64,000 bases of DNA from Oryzomonas sagensis (GCF_008802355.1 NZ_VZRA01000001.1:1048525-1112524), one strand, 5' to 3'. Numbered from the stretch's first letter, positions 37,017-46,921 are shown. Notes: generated from the sequence alone by a model not told the origin. Numbers and translations are program-made.

Positions 37017-38459
37017 ATGAAATTTCAGCCTGTTATCGGCCTTGAGGTCCATGCCCAGCTCAAAACCGGGTCAAAGATATTCTGCGGCTGTTCCACGACC
37101 TTCGGTTCCGAGCCCAACTCCCAGACCTGCCCCGTCTGCCTGGGGCTGCCGGGTGCCTTGCCGGTGCTCAACAAGAAGGTGGTCGAGTTCGCCATCAAGG
37201 CCGGGCTGGCCACCAATTGCACTATCGCCCATCATAGCGTCTTTGCCCGCAAGAACTATTTTTATCCCGACCTCCCCAAGGGATACCAGATCAGCCAGTT
37301 CGAGGATCCGATCTGCCGCAAGGGGTGGCTCGATATCCAGTTGGAAGGGCAGGGGCCCAAGCGTATCGGCATCACCCGTATCCACATGGAAGAGGATGCG
37401 GGCAAGCTGGTGCATGGCGACGTCCCCGGCCTGGAGAACGGCTCCGGGGTTGACCTGAACCGGGCCTGCACGCCGCTTCTGGAGATCGTTTCCGAACCGG
37501 ATTTGCGCTCATCGGATGAAGCGGTGGCCTATCTGAAACAGTTGCACCGGATCGTGACCTGGCTGGGGATCTGTGACGGCAACATGGAAGAGGGAAGTTT
37601 CCGCTGCGATGCGAACGTCTCGGTCATGCCGGTCGGTTCCGATACCCTCGGCACCCGGGCCGAGATCAAGAACGTCAACTCGTTCAAATTCGTCAAACAG
37701 GCCATCGAGTATGAGATCCAGCGCCAGATCGACCTGATCGAGGACGGGGACAGTGTGGTTCAGGAAACGCGCCTGTTTGACCCGAACAGCGGGGCGACCC
37801 GCTCCATGCGCAGCAAGGAAGAGGCCCACGACTACCGTTATTTTCCCGATCCCGACCTGGTGCCGTTGGTAATCGACGCCGATTGGGTACAGCGTGCGCA
37901 AAAGGCATTGCCGGAACTCCCCGAGCATCGGCAGCAGCGTTTCATCACCGAGATGGGGTTGTCGGAGTACGATGCGGAGGTTCTCACCGCCAGCCACGAA
38001 CTGGCCGATTACTTTGAAGAGTGCGTGGCCTTTCACCACAACGCCAAGGCCGTATCCAACTGGTTGATGGGCGAGGTGACCCGGGCGCTCAACGATTCGG
38101 GAACTGCCATCGCGGCATGTCCCGTCATCCCGCGCCAATTGTCCGAACTGATCAAGTTGATCGACAGTGGCGCCATTTCCGGCAAGATAGCCAAGACGGT
38201 CTTTGAGGAGATGTGGAAAAACGGCGGAGACCCCAAGTCGATCGTGGAAAAACAGGGATTGGCCCAGGTCTCCGACAGCGGAGCGATTGAAGCCATTATC
38301 GATGAGATCATTGCCGCCAATGCCGCCCAGGTGGAAGAGTTCCGGGGGGGCAAGGAAAAGGTGTTCGGCTTCTTTGTCGGGCAGGTCATGAAGGCCAGCA
38401 AGGGCAAGGCTAACCCTGCGGTGGTGAACGAGCTTTTATTGGCCAAACTCAAAGGCTAA
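37017..38459 (+). CDS. gatB: Glu/Asp-tRNA amidotransferase subunit B
   Basis: tRNA-binding and kinase-like subunit of GatCAB. 480 residues, normal length. Motifs: [20 protein letters not shown] (about 6-25), the zinc-site CPVCLGLPG (about 40-48), [12 protein letters not shown] (about 122-133), [17 protein letters not shown] (about 145-161) and [17 protein letters not shown] (about 265-281); a C-terminal YqeY/GatB helical domain from about 330. The start ATG 37017 has TTTGGAGCC upstream. Confidence 0.97.
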   Translation: MKFQPVIGLEVHAQLKTGSKIFCGCSTTFGSEPNSQTCPVCLGLPGALPVLNKKVVEFAIKAGLATNCTIAHHSVFARKNYFYPDLPKGYQISQFEDPICRKGWLDIQLEGQGPKRIGITRIHMEEDAGKLVHGDVPGLENGSGVDLNRACTPLLEIVSEPDLRSSDEAVAYLKQLHRIVTWLGICDGNMEEGSFRCDANVSVMPVGSDTLGTRAEIKNVNSFKFVKQAIEYEIQRQIDLIEDGDSVVQETRLFDPNSGATRSMRSKEEAHDYRYFPDPDLVPLVIDADWVQRAQKALPELPEHRQQRFITEMGLSEYDAEVLTASHELADYFEECVAFHHNAKAVSNWLMGEVTRALNDSGTAIAACPVIPRQLSELIKLIDSGAISGKIAKTVFEEMWKNGGDPKSIVEKQGLAQVSDSGAIEAIIDEIIAANAAQVEEFRGGKEKVFGFFVGQVMKASKGKANPAVVNELLLAKLKG

Positions 38460-38546
38460 TACCCGGTAGCCGTCACGGATGGTTTTGCGCCGCACCTCGC
38501 TGTTTATGTACCCGATTTGCCGCCCACGAGTGCAATGGAGGCCACA

Positions 38547-38912
38547 ATGAGTAATGCTAAGGTGATGATCGTCGATGACGCCCTTTTCATGCGCAAGAAT
38601 CTCGGCACAATCCTGAGAGACAAGGGCTATACCGTGGTGGCCGAGGCGGCCAGCGGCATAGAGACCATGAAAAAACTCCACGACTGCGATCCGGACATCG
38701 TGTTCCTGGATATCATCCTGCCCGACGCCAATGGGATGCAACTGTTGGATTTTATTAGAAATATTAAGCCGCAGGTCAAGGTGATCCTCTGCTCGGCCAT
38801 CGGCCAGGAGGCGATCGTGAAGAAGGGATTGGAGTCGGGCGCCAGTTTTTTTGTCCAGAAGCCCTTCAACCCGGAAAAGATTGCGGAAGCGCTGGAAAAC
38901 CTGGGGGAGTGA
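38547..38912 (+). CDS. CheY-like single-domain response regulator
   Basis: A 121-residue receiver domain with no output domain. Conserved residues: Asp10-Asp11 (IVDD), the phospho-acceptor Asp55 (IVFLDIILPDANG), and Lys in FVQKPF (about 104). GGAGG lies six bases upstream of ATG 38547. The CheA-like kinase starts three bases past the stop, so this pair is a phosphorelay unit without any other chemotaxis gene nearby. Confidence 0.92.
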   Translation: MSNAKVMIVDDALFMRKNLGTILRDKGYTVVAEAASGIETMKKLHDCDPDIVFLDIILPDANGMQLLDFIRNIKPQVKVILCSAIGQEAIVKKGLESGASFFVQKPFNPEKIAEALENLGE

Positions 38913-38915
38913 CCC

Positions 38916-40547
38916 ATGGATATGTCCCAATACCGGGATTTGTTCGTCTCAGAATCCAAGGGGCACATCCAGGTATTCAATGAGCTGATTGTCGTGCTTG
39001 AGGAGAGCGCCGCCGACCAAGCCGCCATCGACGAGTTGTTCCGCCATGCCCATTCACTCAAGGGAATGGCGGCAACCATGCAGTACCAAGCCATCGCCGA
39101 CCTTGCCCATCGCATGGAAGACCTTTTGGGCAAGGTGCGGAGCGGAGCGTTCGGCTTCAGCCCGGGCCTGGCCGACCTCCTGCTGGAAGGGAGCGACGCC
39201 CTCGCCGCAATGGTCTCGGCAATCGAAGCCGATGACGAGCGCTTGCCGGATGCCGCCGACCTGATCAATCGCTTGGCCGGTTTCGACGCTGCCGGCAATC
39301 CGCCTCCCCCCCCACAGCCGGTCGCCGCCGCAGATGCCGCACCCGGCATCGATGATCGCGATCAGGCCGGCACGGTCCCGGATCACCAACCCCGGCACAC
39401 CGATTCCTTCAAAAGCGTCCGCGTCAGGACCGAAACCCTGGACCGGCTGGTCAACATCACCGGTGAGTTGCTCACAACACGTTACCGTCTGGCCGACCGC
39501 GCGCTGCACTGCGAGGGCGCACAACTCGAAGAGCCGCTCAACCGGCTTTCCATGCTGTTGCGGGAACTGCGGGACGAGGTGTTCCAGGCCCGCATGCTCC
39601 CTTTCTCCTTTGTTGCCGATCGTTTCCCCCGGCTGGTGCGCGACCTGTCCCGCCGGCAGGGCAAGGAGATCCTCTTTCAGGTGGAGGGGAAGGAGATCGA
39701 GTTGGATCGGGGGGTTCTCGAGGAGATAAGCGAACCGTTGGTGCATATCCTGCGCAACGCCGTCGACCACGGCATGGAAACGCCCGAAGAGCGGGTCGCT
39801 GCCGGCAAGCCCGGCATCGGCACGATTCGCATCGTCGTCACCCGCGACAAGGATTGCGTGAATATTGTCGTTGCCGACGACGGGCGGGGCATGGCCCCCG
39901 ACAGACTCGCCGACAAGGCGGTGGAAAAGGGGATGATCAGCCGGGAACATGCCGATGCCCTGACGCGGCATGAGGCGTTCATGCTGATCTGTGCCCCCGG
40001 TTTTTCCACGGCTGAAACCGTGAGCGACATCTCGGGCCGGGGCGTTGGCATGGATGCCGTCAAGGTTGCTGTGCACGCCTTGGGGGGAGGGCTCGTCATC
40101 GAATCGGAGATGGGGCGGGGAAGCCGTTTCCTGCTGAGGCTCCCCATTTCGGTCTCGATCATTCACGCCCTCCTGGTGGAGTGCGGCCCCCTGACGGTCT
40201 CCTTTCCGGTCAATGCCGTCAACCGCACCATTGAACTCGGGCGTGAGGAGATATTCGAGGAGCGGGAACAGTTCTTTTTCATGCTCGACGGCAGGCAGGT
40301 GCCTCTCAGAAGTCTCAACCGTCTGCTCGGGCAAGCGCCGGCACCCGATGCACGGGCGTTCGTCCCGACGGTCGTGATCGAAATGGGTGACACGATGGTG
40401 GGGCTGGCTGCGGATCGTCTGCTCGGCCAGAGAGAGATCTTCGTGAAGCCGCTCGGTATTCCCCTGAGCCGCATCAAAGGGCTTAGCGGCGGGGCCATCA
40501 TGGGGGACGGCCGCATCGTATATGTCATTGATGCCACTGCGCTGTGA
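38916..40547 (+). CDS. CheA-like histidine kinase
   Basis: A 543-residue CheA relative. Domains in order: Hpt/P1 with phospho-His46 (FRHAHSLKG), a Pro/Ala linker (about 128-150) in place of a P2 domain, dimerisation P3 (about 165-235), HATPase P4 with N box (LRNAVDHGMETPEER), DDGRGMAP and GRGVGMDAVK, and a CheW-like P5 (about 405-543). It is shorter than E. coli CheA (654). The GGGGAG ahead of ATG 38916 overlaps the end of the CheY gene. Receptors, CheW, CheR and CheB are not linked, so the pathway may act on something other than the flagellar motor. Confidence 0.9.
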   Translation: MDMSQYRDLFVSESKGHIQVFNELIVVLEESAADQAAIDELFRHAHSLKGMAATMQYQAIADLAHRMEDLLGKVRSGAFGFSPGLADLLLEGSDALAAMVSAIEADDERLPDAADLINRLAGFDAAGNPPPPPQPVAAADAAPGIDDRDQAGTVPDHQPRHTDSFKSVRVRTETLDRLVNITGELLTTRYRLADRALHCEGAQLEEPLNRLSMLLRELRDEVFQARMLPFSFVADRFPRLVRDLSRRQGKEILFQVEGKEIELDRGVLEEISEPLVHILRNAVDHGMETPEERVAAGKPGIGTIRIVVTRDKDCVNIVVADDGRGMAPDRLADKAVEKGMISREHADALTRHEAFMLICAPGFSTAETVSDISGRGVGMDAVKVAVHALGGGLVIESEMGRGSRFLLRLPISVSIIHALLVECGPLTVSFPVNAVNRTIELGREEIFEEREQFFFMLDGRQVPLRSLNRLLGQAPAPDARAFVPTVVIEMGDTMVGLAADRLLGQREIFVKPLGIPLSRIKGLSGGAIMGDGRIVYVIDATAL

Positions 40548-40645
40548 TACCATCCAATGTTCAAAACCGGTTGCGATAGGTGCGGTCCTGTGGCAGAATT
40601 AACGACCGGTTTACGCCATTTTGCATTTTTCAGGAAAGGTTACCC

Positions 40646-41365
40646 ATGATACGCTGGTTAACATGCAGTTTGTCTCTTCTTCTGCTGGTTTTGGTCTGGA
40701 CACCGTCGCAGGCTGCCGATAGGTCTGCAAGCCTCAAGGATGTGATCGGGGCGCTGGAAAAAGGGTATGCAGGCCTGCAAGACGTTCGTGCCGATTTTTC
40801 CCAACGGACGCTTATCGCCGGGGTCGGCCGCGAACAGAAAGGCAACGGCGAAGTATTCCTGAAACGGCCCGCTTCCAGTACCGCCATGTTCCGTTTCAAC
40901 TACACAAAGCCCAAACAGCAGATCGTCTCCAACGGCAAGCAGGTCTGGTTCTATTTGCCCGAAAACCGGCAGGTGATGGTCAGCACGGTGGCCGAAATGT
41001 TCAAGGGCGGCAATGCCATCGCACTCTCCTATCTGACCGGCCTGGGGCATGTGTCGCGCGATTTCACCGTGTCCTTTGCCAAGGAACAGCGTGATAAACA
41101 CGGCGACTACCAGTTGGAATTGATCCCCAAAAAGCCTACGCCGGTCCTGGCACGGCTCCAGTTGACGGTGTCGGCAGAGGCGGTGGAGCGTTTTCTGCGC
41201 CAGGGCAACGTGCAGGATCTCTTCCCGGTGCAGGCGTCGGTCGTGCATGATGCCGGCGGCAACCAGACCCGCATCGACTACAGCCATGTCAGGGTCAACA
41301 AGGGGGTGGACAACAGCAAGTTCACCTTCAAGGTCCCCGCGGGGGTTGCGGTCGTCAAGCCGTAA
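40646..41365 (+). CDS. lolA: Outer-membrane lipoprotein carrier LolA
   Basis: Periplasmic chaperone that carries lipoproteins from the LolCDE transporter to the outer membrane. 239 residues with a signal peptide (MIRWLTCSLSLLLLVLVWTPSQA, cut near ADRS) and family features VRADFSQRT, GEVFLKRPASSTAMFRFNY, QIVSNGKQVWFYLPENRQV and a C-terminal DNSKFTFKVPAGVAVVKP. Start ATG 40646 has AGGAAAGG upstream. No lolB is seen. It stands alone between the CheA and yajQ genes. Confidence 0.92.
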   Translation: MIRWLTCSLSLLLLVLVWTPSQAADRSASLKDVIGALEKGYAGLQDVRADFSQRTLIAGVGREQKGNGEVFLKRPASSTAMFRFNYTKPKQQIVSNGKQVWFYLPENRQVMVSTVAEMFKGGNAIALSYLTGLGHVSRDFTVSFAKEQRDKHGDYQLELIPKKPTPVLARLQLTVSAEAVERFLRQGNVQDLFPVQASVVHDAGGNQTRIDYSHVRVNKGVDNSKFTFKVPAGVAVVKP

Positions 41366-41448
41366 GACGCTACCCGTCGCCCAGGGAGCCACAAGCATGC
41401 CGGGCTGAACGTCTGCCCTGCATCCCCTGTACTGTTTCAAGGGGATGT

Positions 41449-41464
41449 AGTATACTAGTATACT
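41449..41464. promoter_or_regulatory. Palindrome AGTATACTAGTATACT before yajQ
   Basis: A perfect 16-base palindrome ending 16 bases before the yajQ ATG at 41481. Its position would overlap a promoter or the ribosome-site region, and its symmetry fits a dimeric regulator site. A related half-pattern TACTAGTCTAGTA occurs at 53785-53797. Confidence 0.5.
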
Positions 41465-41480
41465 TTCGGAGGTTGCCTCT

Positions 41481-41966
41481 ATGCCGTCATTCGACATCGT
41501 TTCAAAAGTGGATATGCAGGAAGTGGACAACGCGATCAACCAGGCGATCAAGGAAATCGGCCAACGCTACGACTTCAAAGGGTCCAAGAGCGAGATCAGC
41601 CAGGAGAAGGACGCCGTCAAGATTCTTGCCGACGACGACTACAAGCTCAAGGCCGTGGTAGACGTGCTCCAGTCCAAATTCCTCAAGCGCAATATCTCCA
41701 TCAAGGCCTTGCAGTACGGCAAGGTCGAACCTGCCTCGGGTGGGATGGTGCGGCAGCTCATCACGGTCCAGCAGGGAATCTCCAAGGAAAAGGGGAAGGA
41801 GATCGTCGCCGTCATCAAGGAGAGCAAGGTGAAAGTGCAGGCGCAGATCCAGGACGACCAGGTACGGGTAACCGGCAAGAACCGGGACGACCTGCAGGGG
41901 ACGATTCAACTCCTGAAAGGGAAGGACCTGGGGGTGGAGATGCAGTTCGTGAATTTCAGGGAATAG
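41481..41966 (+). CDS. YajQ-family nucleotide-binding protein
   Basis: A 161-residue protein of the YajQ (UPF0234) family; members bind cyclic di-GMP or RNA. Family features: [20 protein letters not shown] at the start, [11 protein letters not shown] (about 29-39), a middle segment [20 protein letters not shown], and the C-terminal [11 protein letters not shown] and QFVNFRE. Length is typical. GGAGG lies 9 bases upstream of the ATG. A composite repeat starts one base after the stop. Confidence 0.95.
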   Translation: MPSFDIVSKVDMQEVDNAINQAIKEIGQRYDFKGSKSEISQEKDAVKILADDDYKLKAVVDVLQSKFLKRNISIKALQYGKVEPASGGMVRQLITVQQGISKEKGKEIVAVIKESKVKVQAQIQDDQVRVTGKNRDDLQGTIQLLKGKDLGVEMQFVNFRE

Positions 41967-41967
41967 G

Positions 41968-42185
41968 AGGTTGTTGAAAAACAGCCATCAGGCCTTCGTC
42001 CTCAAAAGCCCTTTCGTGCGGCGTAGCGCCCCTCATCCTATCCTTCTCCCAAGGGGAGAAGGGATACCGTTCCCCTCTCCCTCCGGGAGAGGGTGGCCAA
42101 AGGCCGGGTGAGGGCCTCCTCAGGGCTTGTCTCGCGGGTGCGACGATCTGACTGTTTTTGAACAACCTGGGTTTTTCAACAGCCT
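41968..42185 (+). repeat. Composite repeat copy C, filled form
   Basis: Left terminal repeat AGGTTGTTGAAAAACAG (41968-41984); right end with the distal repeat GTTTTTCAACAGCCT to 42185. A REP-like block at 42029-42114 (CCCCTCATCCTATCC to GGGTGAGGG) interrupts the internal GCGTAGCG hairpin. It begins one base after the yajQ stop and ends 26 bases before rimO. Confidence 0.88.
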
Positions 42186-42211
42186 TATAGTGAAAAAATG
42201 AAGAGGTGTCT

Positions 42212-43561
42212 GTGAGCGAAAGGGTTAAACAGAAAGTGAGCATGGTCAGCCTGGGCTGCCCCAAGAATCTGGTGGATGCCGAGGTGATGCTCGGTGTGCT
42301 TGCCAAGGATGACTACGAGATTACGACCGACGAAAAGGATGCGGACGTGATCATCGTCAATACCTGCTCGTTCATCAAGGAGGCCAAGCAGGAGAGCATC
42401 GACGCCATTTTGGACTTGGCGGAACGCAAGCACGACGGGCGTTGCCACACCCTGATCGTCTCCGGTTGTCTGCCGCAGCGGTATCAGGAGGAGTTGGCCA
42501 ACGATCTGCCCGAGGTGGATATCTTCATCGGCACCGGCGATTACCCCCGCATTGCCGAGATTCTGGCGGAGAAAAAAGGTTCCGACAGCCAGCTGCGCTA
42601 CGTCGGCGACCCGGATTACATCTATGACGAAACCCTGCCGCGCCTCAACTCTTCGCCGGCATGGTACTCCTATCTCAAAATCGGCGAAGGTTGTTCCAAT
42701 TGCTGCTCGTACTGCGTGATCCCCCGGTTGCGGGGCGCCTACCGGTCCCGGCCGCTGGAGTCGCTGGTGGCCGAGGCGGAGCGGCTGGCCGCCCGCGGGG
42801 TAAAAGAGATCAATGTCATCTCCCAGGATGTCACCCGTTACGGCAGCGACCTGGACGACGGGTCCACTCTCGAGACACTGCTGCGCCGGTTGGCTGCCAT
42901 TGAGGGGATTCGGTGGATCCGCCTCTTGTACGCATATCCCGACGGGATCACCGACGGCCTGATCGAACTGATTCGGGACGAACCCAAGATCTGCAAATAT
43001 CTGGATATTCCGATCCAGCACATCGCCGACGCGGTTCTCAAGCGGATGAACCGCCGGAGCAGCGAGGCTCAGATTCGAAACCTGATCGCCACCTTGCGCC
43101 GGGAGATCCCCGGCATTGCGCTGCGCACCTCCTTGATCGTCGGCTTTCCGGGCGAAACGGTGGACGATTTTGCCAGCCTGATGCAGTTCATCGAGCAGAC
43201 CCAATTCGATCGCCTCGGGGTCTTCTGCTACTCCCGGGAGGAGAATACGCCGGCAGCCTCCATGCCGGACCAGGTCTCGGAGCGGGTCAAGCGCGAGCGC
43301 TACCGCAAGTTGATGCGCGCCCAGGCGCGGCTTTCGTTCCGTCGCAACCGGGCTCTCATCGGCACCACGGAACAGGTCATCGTGGAGGGGTACAGCGAAG
43401 AAACCGACCTGCTCCTGAGGGGGCGCTCGTCGCGTCAGGCGCCGGATATCGACGGGCAGGTCTATATCACCGCCGGAACCGCCGAGGTTGGTGATATCGT
43501 TTCTCTCAAGGTCACGGACTCGTCGGATTACGACCTGATCGGTGAAATAGTCGTCGAATGA
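42212..43561 (+). CDS. rimO: Ribosomal protein S12 methylthiotransferase
   Basis: Radical-SAM methylthiotransferase that modifies Asp88 of ribosomal protein S12. About 449 residues. N-terminal UPF0004 domain with conserved cysteines ([31 protein letters not shown]), the radical-SAM motif CSNCCSYC (about 165-172, CxxxCxxC), and a C-terminal TRAM domain (about 380-449). GTG 42212 is preferred since AAGAGG lies five bases upstream; GTG 42206 is also possible. Confidence 0.94.
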   Translation: MSERVKQKVSMVSLGCPKNLVDAEVMLGVLAKDDYEITTDEKDADVIIVNTCSFIKEAKQESIDAILDLAERKHDGRCHTLIVSGCLPQRYQEELANDLPEVDIFIGTGDYPRIAEILAEKKGSDSQLRYVGDPDYIYDETLPRLNSSPAWYSYLKIGEGCSNCCSYCVIPRLRGAYRSRPLESLVAEAERLAARGVKEINVISQDVTRYGSDLDDGSTLETLLRRLAAIEGIRWIRLLYAYPDGITDGLIELIRDEPKICKYLDIPIQHIADAVLKRMNRRSSEAQIRNLIATLRREIPGIALRTSLIVGFPGETVDDFASLMQFIEQTQFDRLGVFCYSREENTPAASMPDQVSERVKRERYRKLMRAQARLSFRRNRALIGTTEQVIVEGYSEETDLLLRGRSSRQAPDIDGQVYITAGTAEVGDIVSLKVTDSSDYDLIGEIVVE

Positions 43562-43579
43562 TGCCTCCGGTTGTTTGGC

Positions 43580-43608
43580 TTGACAAACAATCCGTTTTCT
43601 GCAATAGT
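43580..43608 (+). promoter_or_regulatory. Sigma-70-like promoter before the DksA-like gene
   Basis: TTGACA (43580-43585), 17-base spacer, AATAGT (43603-43608). It lies about 55 bases before the gene start at 43661 and gives a short leader. Confidence 0.6.
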
Positions 43609-43660
43609 TTGCCCCCTTTTCAGGGGTGGTACGAAAGCAGACCAGGGGAGTGAGGGCAAC

Positions 43661-44101
43661 ATGGCCACGAAACCGGCAAAAAAGAAATGGCAGGAAATAA
43701 GGGAAATCCTTCAACAAATGAAGGAGGATACCCTGCGGGAAATATCCAAAACTGTCAAGAACGGCGCCGAAACCACGGCCGTCGGAGAGCCGAGCGGCGA
43801 CATCTATGACCAGGCCTCATCGGAGCGGGATCGCGAACTCGGGCTTTTATTGGGTGACCGGGAACGGGAAAAATTGCACAATATCGACGAGGCCCTCCTG
43901 AGAATCGACGAGGGAGAATATGGCCTTTGCGAAGAGTGTGAAGAGGAAATCCCCTTGGGGCGGCTCAAGGCCATGCCGTTCGCGCGGTATTGCGTCAAGT
44001 GCAAATCCGATCTGGAAAAGCTTCAGGCCCAGACCAAGCGCTTTGAGGAGGACCGCACCTACCGCGAGATCCCTCTCGGCGGCGAGGAAGAAGACGCCTA
44101 G
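43661..44101 (+). CDS. DksA/TraR-family zinc-finger protein
   Basis: A 146-residue protein of the DksA/TraR family, which bind RNA polymerase through its secondary channel. An N-terminal coiled coil (about 5-80) ends in the EGEYGLCEECEEEIPLGRLK region; the four-Cys zinc site is CEEC (about 89-92) and CVKC (about 110-113), and it has an acidic C-terminal tail. The start ATG 43661 has GGGGAGTGAGGG upstream. Whether it is true DksA cannot be told; the coiled-coil tip residues Asp-x-x-Asp are not evident to me. It overlaps the end of the convergent DUF362 gene by four bases. Confidence 0.9.
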   Translation: MATKPAKKKWQEIREILQQMKEDTLREISKTVKNGAETTAVGEPSGDIYDQASSERDRELGLLLGDREREKLHNIDEALLRIDEGEYGLCEECEEEIPLGRLKAMPFARYCVKCKSDLEKLQAQTKRFEEDRTYREIPLGGEEEDA

Positions 44102-45246
44102 CGCCGTTTCCCCCGTGGACGGCTGAAAGCCGTTGCTATCCTCAACAATGCCCCTCGCCGCACCTGCATGGCGTCGTGGGGGCACAATTCGCGGCAGCAC
44201 CAACAACGAATACAGCTCTTTTGGTTGACCACCAGGGAGCTGTTTTTTATTTGTATGGCTTCCGGCGGGCAGGCGTCCCGGCAAATGCCGCACAGCACGC
44301 ATCGGCGGGCGTCGGCCACGGGGAATGACAGGAGGTGGCGCCTGAGGCCGTTTTTGATAAAGGCCGGCAGGCCGAACTGAACATCCAGGCCGGTGGGGAG
44401 GTTGAACCGCTTCCCTCCGAAGCGGTCAAGGGGCACGCCGAAAAGTTCCAGTGCGCCTATCTCCGTTCCCGGCAGCCCCATGCGTGCCGCTTCCCGTTCC
44501 ACATAGAGCAGCTCTGCGGGTATCCCCGCCAGGCGGCCGGCCACCGTATCCACCGCCACCGGATTGATGCCGGCGATCAATGCGCCCAATTCGATCGGGT
44601 CGCCGCTTCCGGGGCCGTTCCCCTCCATGGCCACGACGGCATCCACAATATTCAGGGTCGGCTTTTTCAACAGGTATATCTCCAGCAGCAGTCGGGCGAA
44701 CTGTTCGCGCGAGGTTCCCGCCTTGAGGTGCCACGCCGGCTTTTCCGCCCCCACAACTACGCCGAAAAGGTTCTTCACCGCGCAGGTCATGGTCATCATC
44801 TCGTGGGTTTTCAGCTTGGGCAGGTTGATGACCTTGTCCGCCTCCCAGTAAGCCCGCGCTATGGCGATGCGGCGGAAGGTTCCCGCGCCGTTGAGCTCGA
44901 TGGTCTCGTCGAATGCGACCAGTTCGGCGCCGCTCTCCCGGGCCGCCTGGCTGATGCCGCTTTTGTCGGCCACCTTCCGGAACCCGCCGATGCCGGGGCT
45001 GTCGCCGATCAGGACCCGGCCCCCGGCCTCCCTGACCAATTCCGCAACAGCCTTCACGACGGCAGGGTGGGTGGTTACCGCCGCTTCCGGATCTTTGGCG
45101 GCCAGCAGGTTGGGCTTGAGCAAGACCCGCTCTCCCGGCCGTACGAAGGCCCCCATGCCGCCCAACGGCTCCAGGAGCGAGACTAGTGCCTCCCGCACCC
45201 GGGTGGGATCATAATCGTTGCACTGGGCAAGGCTGATTTTTTTCAT
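44098..45246 (-). CDS. DUF362 domain protein with two [4Fe-4S] motifs
   Basis: A 382-residue protein with an N-terminal DUF362 domain (about 30-290; NLLAAKDPEAAVTTHPAVV, INLPKLKTHEMMTMTCAVKNLFG) and a C-terminal pair of ferredoxin-like clusters (CVLCGICRDACP at about 318-329 and CIRCWCCRELCP at about 345-356). No signal peptide is visible. DUF362-ferredoxins occur in many anaerobes; their partner oxidoreductase is usually unknown. It ends four bases into the stop region of the DksA-like gene. There is no co-directional neighbour. Confidence 0.88.
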   Translation of the reverse strand: MKKISLAQCNDYDPTRVREALVSLLEPLGGMGAFVRPGERVLLKPNLLAAKDPEAAVTTHPAVVKAVAELVREAGGRVLIGDSPGIGGFRKVADKSGISQAARESGAELVAFDETIELNGAGTFRRIAIARAYWEADKVINLPKLKTHEMMTMTCAVKNLFGVVVGAEKPAWHLKAGTSREQFARLLLEIYLLKKPTLNIVDAVVAMEGNGPGSGDPIELGALIAGINPVAVDTVAGRLAGIPAELLYVEREAARMGLPGTEIGALELFGVPLDRFGGKRFNLPTGLDVQFGLPAFIKNGLRRHLLSFPVADARRCVLCGICRDACPPEAIQIKNSSLVVNQKSCIRCWCCRELCPHDAMQVRRGALLRIATAFSRPRGKRR

Positions 45247-45349
45247 CCTAGCTTCCTTTGGCGGACGTTCGCCGACCTACTTGCGGCGGGCCGATTGTGC
45301 GATACACTGGTGGACACAGGGGCATCCAATACGAAATCGGTTTGAAGCC

Positions 45350-46651
45350 ATGGCGCCACCGGTTCTCTATAACGACATATCCTTGCTGTATGCCGAGGAC
45401 GACCAGATCACCCGGGACACGGTTTCGCGCCTGCTCATGCGTGCGGTCGGCACCGTGTATGTGGCCGCCGACGGCAGGGAGGGGCTCGATATGTACCGGG
45501 CCCATGTCCCCGATGTCGTGGTGACCGATATCAGGATGCCGGGCATGGACGGTATGACCATGGTTCGCGAAATTCGCCGTCTTCAGCCGGATTGCCCCGT
45601 CATCGTTTTGTCGGCATTCAACGATACCGAATACCTGCTGGAGTGCGTCTCAATCGGCATCAACCATTACATCGGCAAGCCGGTCGATTTCGCCAAGCTT
45701 ACGGAGGCCGTGGCCCAATGCTGTGATTACGTCAACCTCAAGCGCCGCCTCAGAAAACAGGACGAGTCCCTCAATCTGCTCTCCCAGGCCATGGAACAGG
45801 CCCCCACCTCGGTTCTCATCACGGACCTCAACGGCACCATAGAATATGTCAATGCGACATTTACCAAGGTGACCGGCTACCGCGCCGAGGAGGTCATCGG
45901 GTTGAATCCGCGCATCCTCAAGTCGGATCTCACCCCCTCCGAACGTTACCAGGAACTCTGGGACAGTATCAGGGCGGGAGAGGAGTGGGAGTGCGAGTTG
46001 GCCAATTGCCGCAAGGATGGCCAGGTTTATTGGGAGTTGGCAAAGTTTTGCCCGCTACGCAATTCCGAGGGTGCCGTCATCAAGTATCTCAAGGTATCCC
46101 AGGATATTACCGAGCGCAAGCACTATGAAGAGAACCTGCGGTATCTCAGCACCCATGACTCGCTCACCAATCTTTACAACAGGGCGTATTTCGAGGCCGA
46201 GATGAGCCGGCTGGCCGCCAGCCGGGATTTTCCGGTCAGTATTGTCATCGCCGATATTGACGGCCTCAAGACGATCAATGACAACTACGGTCATGATGAG
46301 GGCGACCGATTGATTCGCATGGCTGCCGATTTGCTCCTGTCCGCCTTTCGGGCCGGAGACGTCGTTTCCCGTATCGGCGGGGATGAATTCGCCGTGCTGC
46401 TGCCGCGCACCGACTTGGAAACCGCCCAGGCGGCGGTGCAGCGCATCATCCAGGGTGGCTGCCGCCCCAGAAGGGAAAAAAACGGTTATTCGCGCGGCCT
46501 GTCCCTGGGGGTGGCAACTGCCCGTGACGCATCCGAACTCTCTGTCGCCCTCAAGCTGGCCGACCGGCGCATGTATCAGGACAAGTACGACAAGAAAGGG
46601 CGCACGACAGAGCGGCCTCGCGCCGAGGATGATGGCATTGCCGGAGATTAA
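45350..46651 (+). CDS. REC-PAS-GGDEF diguanylate cyclase
   Basis: A 433-residue signalling protein. Receiver domain (about 10-125) with phospho-acceptor Asp60 (VVVTDIRMPGMDG), a PAS domain (about 140-255; SVLITDLNGTIEYVNATF), then a GGDEF domain (about 265-430) with intact GGDEF near 343. The inhibitory I-site RxxD is present (RAGD, five residues before GGDEF), so product feedback is expected; the enzyme should make c-di-GMP. ATG 45350 has only a weak GAAG ribosome site. It runs divergently from the DUF362 gene. Confidence 0.9.
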   Translation: MAPPVLYNDISLLYAEDDQITRDTVSRLLMRAVGTVYVAADGREGLDMYRAHVPDVVVTDIRMPGMDGMTMVREIRRLQPDCPVIVLSAFNDTEYLLECVSIGINHYIGKPVDFAKLTEAVAQCCDYVNLKRRLRKQDESLNLLSQAMEQAPTSVLITDLNGTIEYVNATFTKVTGYRAEEVIGLNPRILKSDLTPSERYQELWDSIRAGEEWECELANCRKDGQVYWELAKFCPLRNSEGAVIKYLKVSQDITERKHYEENLRYLSTHDSLTNLYNRAYFEAEMSRLAASRDFPVSIVIADIDGLKTINDNYGHDEGDRLIRMAADLLLSAFRAGDVVSRIGGDEFAVLLPRTDLETAQAAVQRIIQGGCRPRREKNGYSRGLSLGVATARDASELSVALKLADRRMYQDKYDKKGRTTERPRAEDDGIAGD

Positions 46652-46674
46652 TTGTTACGGATAAAAAATAATTG

Positions 46675-46703
46675 TTGACTCCACCTTATTTATATTGTAA
46701 AAA
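46675..46703 (+). promoter_or_regulatory. Promoter-like sequence before the tRNA cluster
   Basis: TTGACT (46675-46680), 17-base spacer, TAAAAA (46698-46703), then an AT-rich run to the tRNA-Lys 5' end at 46717. The -10 box is weak. Confidence 0.45.
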
Positions 46704-46716
46704 TGCAATTCTCTTT

Positions 46717-46792
46717 GAGCCGCTAGCTCAGTTGGTAGAGCACCTGACTTTTAATCAGGTGGTCGTTGGTTCGATCCCAACGCGGCTCACCA
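46717..46792 (+). tRNA. tRNA-Lys (TTT)
   Basis: Complete cloverleaf with encoded CCA: acceptor GAGCCGC / GCGGCTC, D arm GCTC-AGTTGGTA-GAGC, anticodon loop CTTTTAA (anticodon TTT), T arm GTTGG-TTCGATC-CCAAC. It is the first of three tRNAs. Confidence 0.97.
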
Positions 46793-46800
46793 CTGAAAAC

Positions 46801-46878
<78 letters not shown>

Positions 46879-46886
46879 AAAACAAC

Positions 46887-46917
46887 GGCCCTGGACATTA
46901 CGTCCGGGGCCTTATTT
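46887..46917 (+). terminator. Terminator after tRNA-Glu
   Basis: Stem GGCCCTGGAC (46887-46896) and GTCCGGGGCC (46902-46911) with one G-U pair, loop ATTAC, then TTATTTC. It separates the first two tRNAs from the third. Confidence 0.75.
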
Positions 46918-46921
46918 CGTT

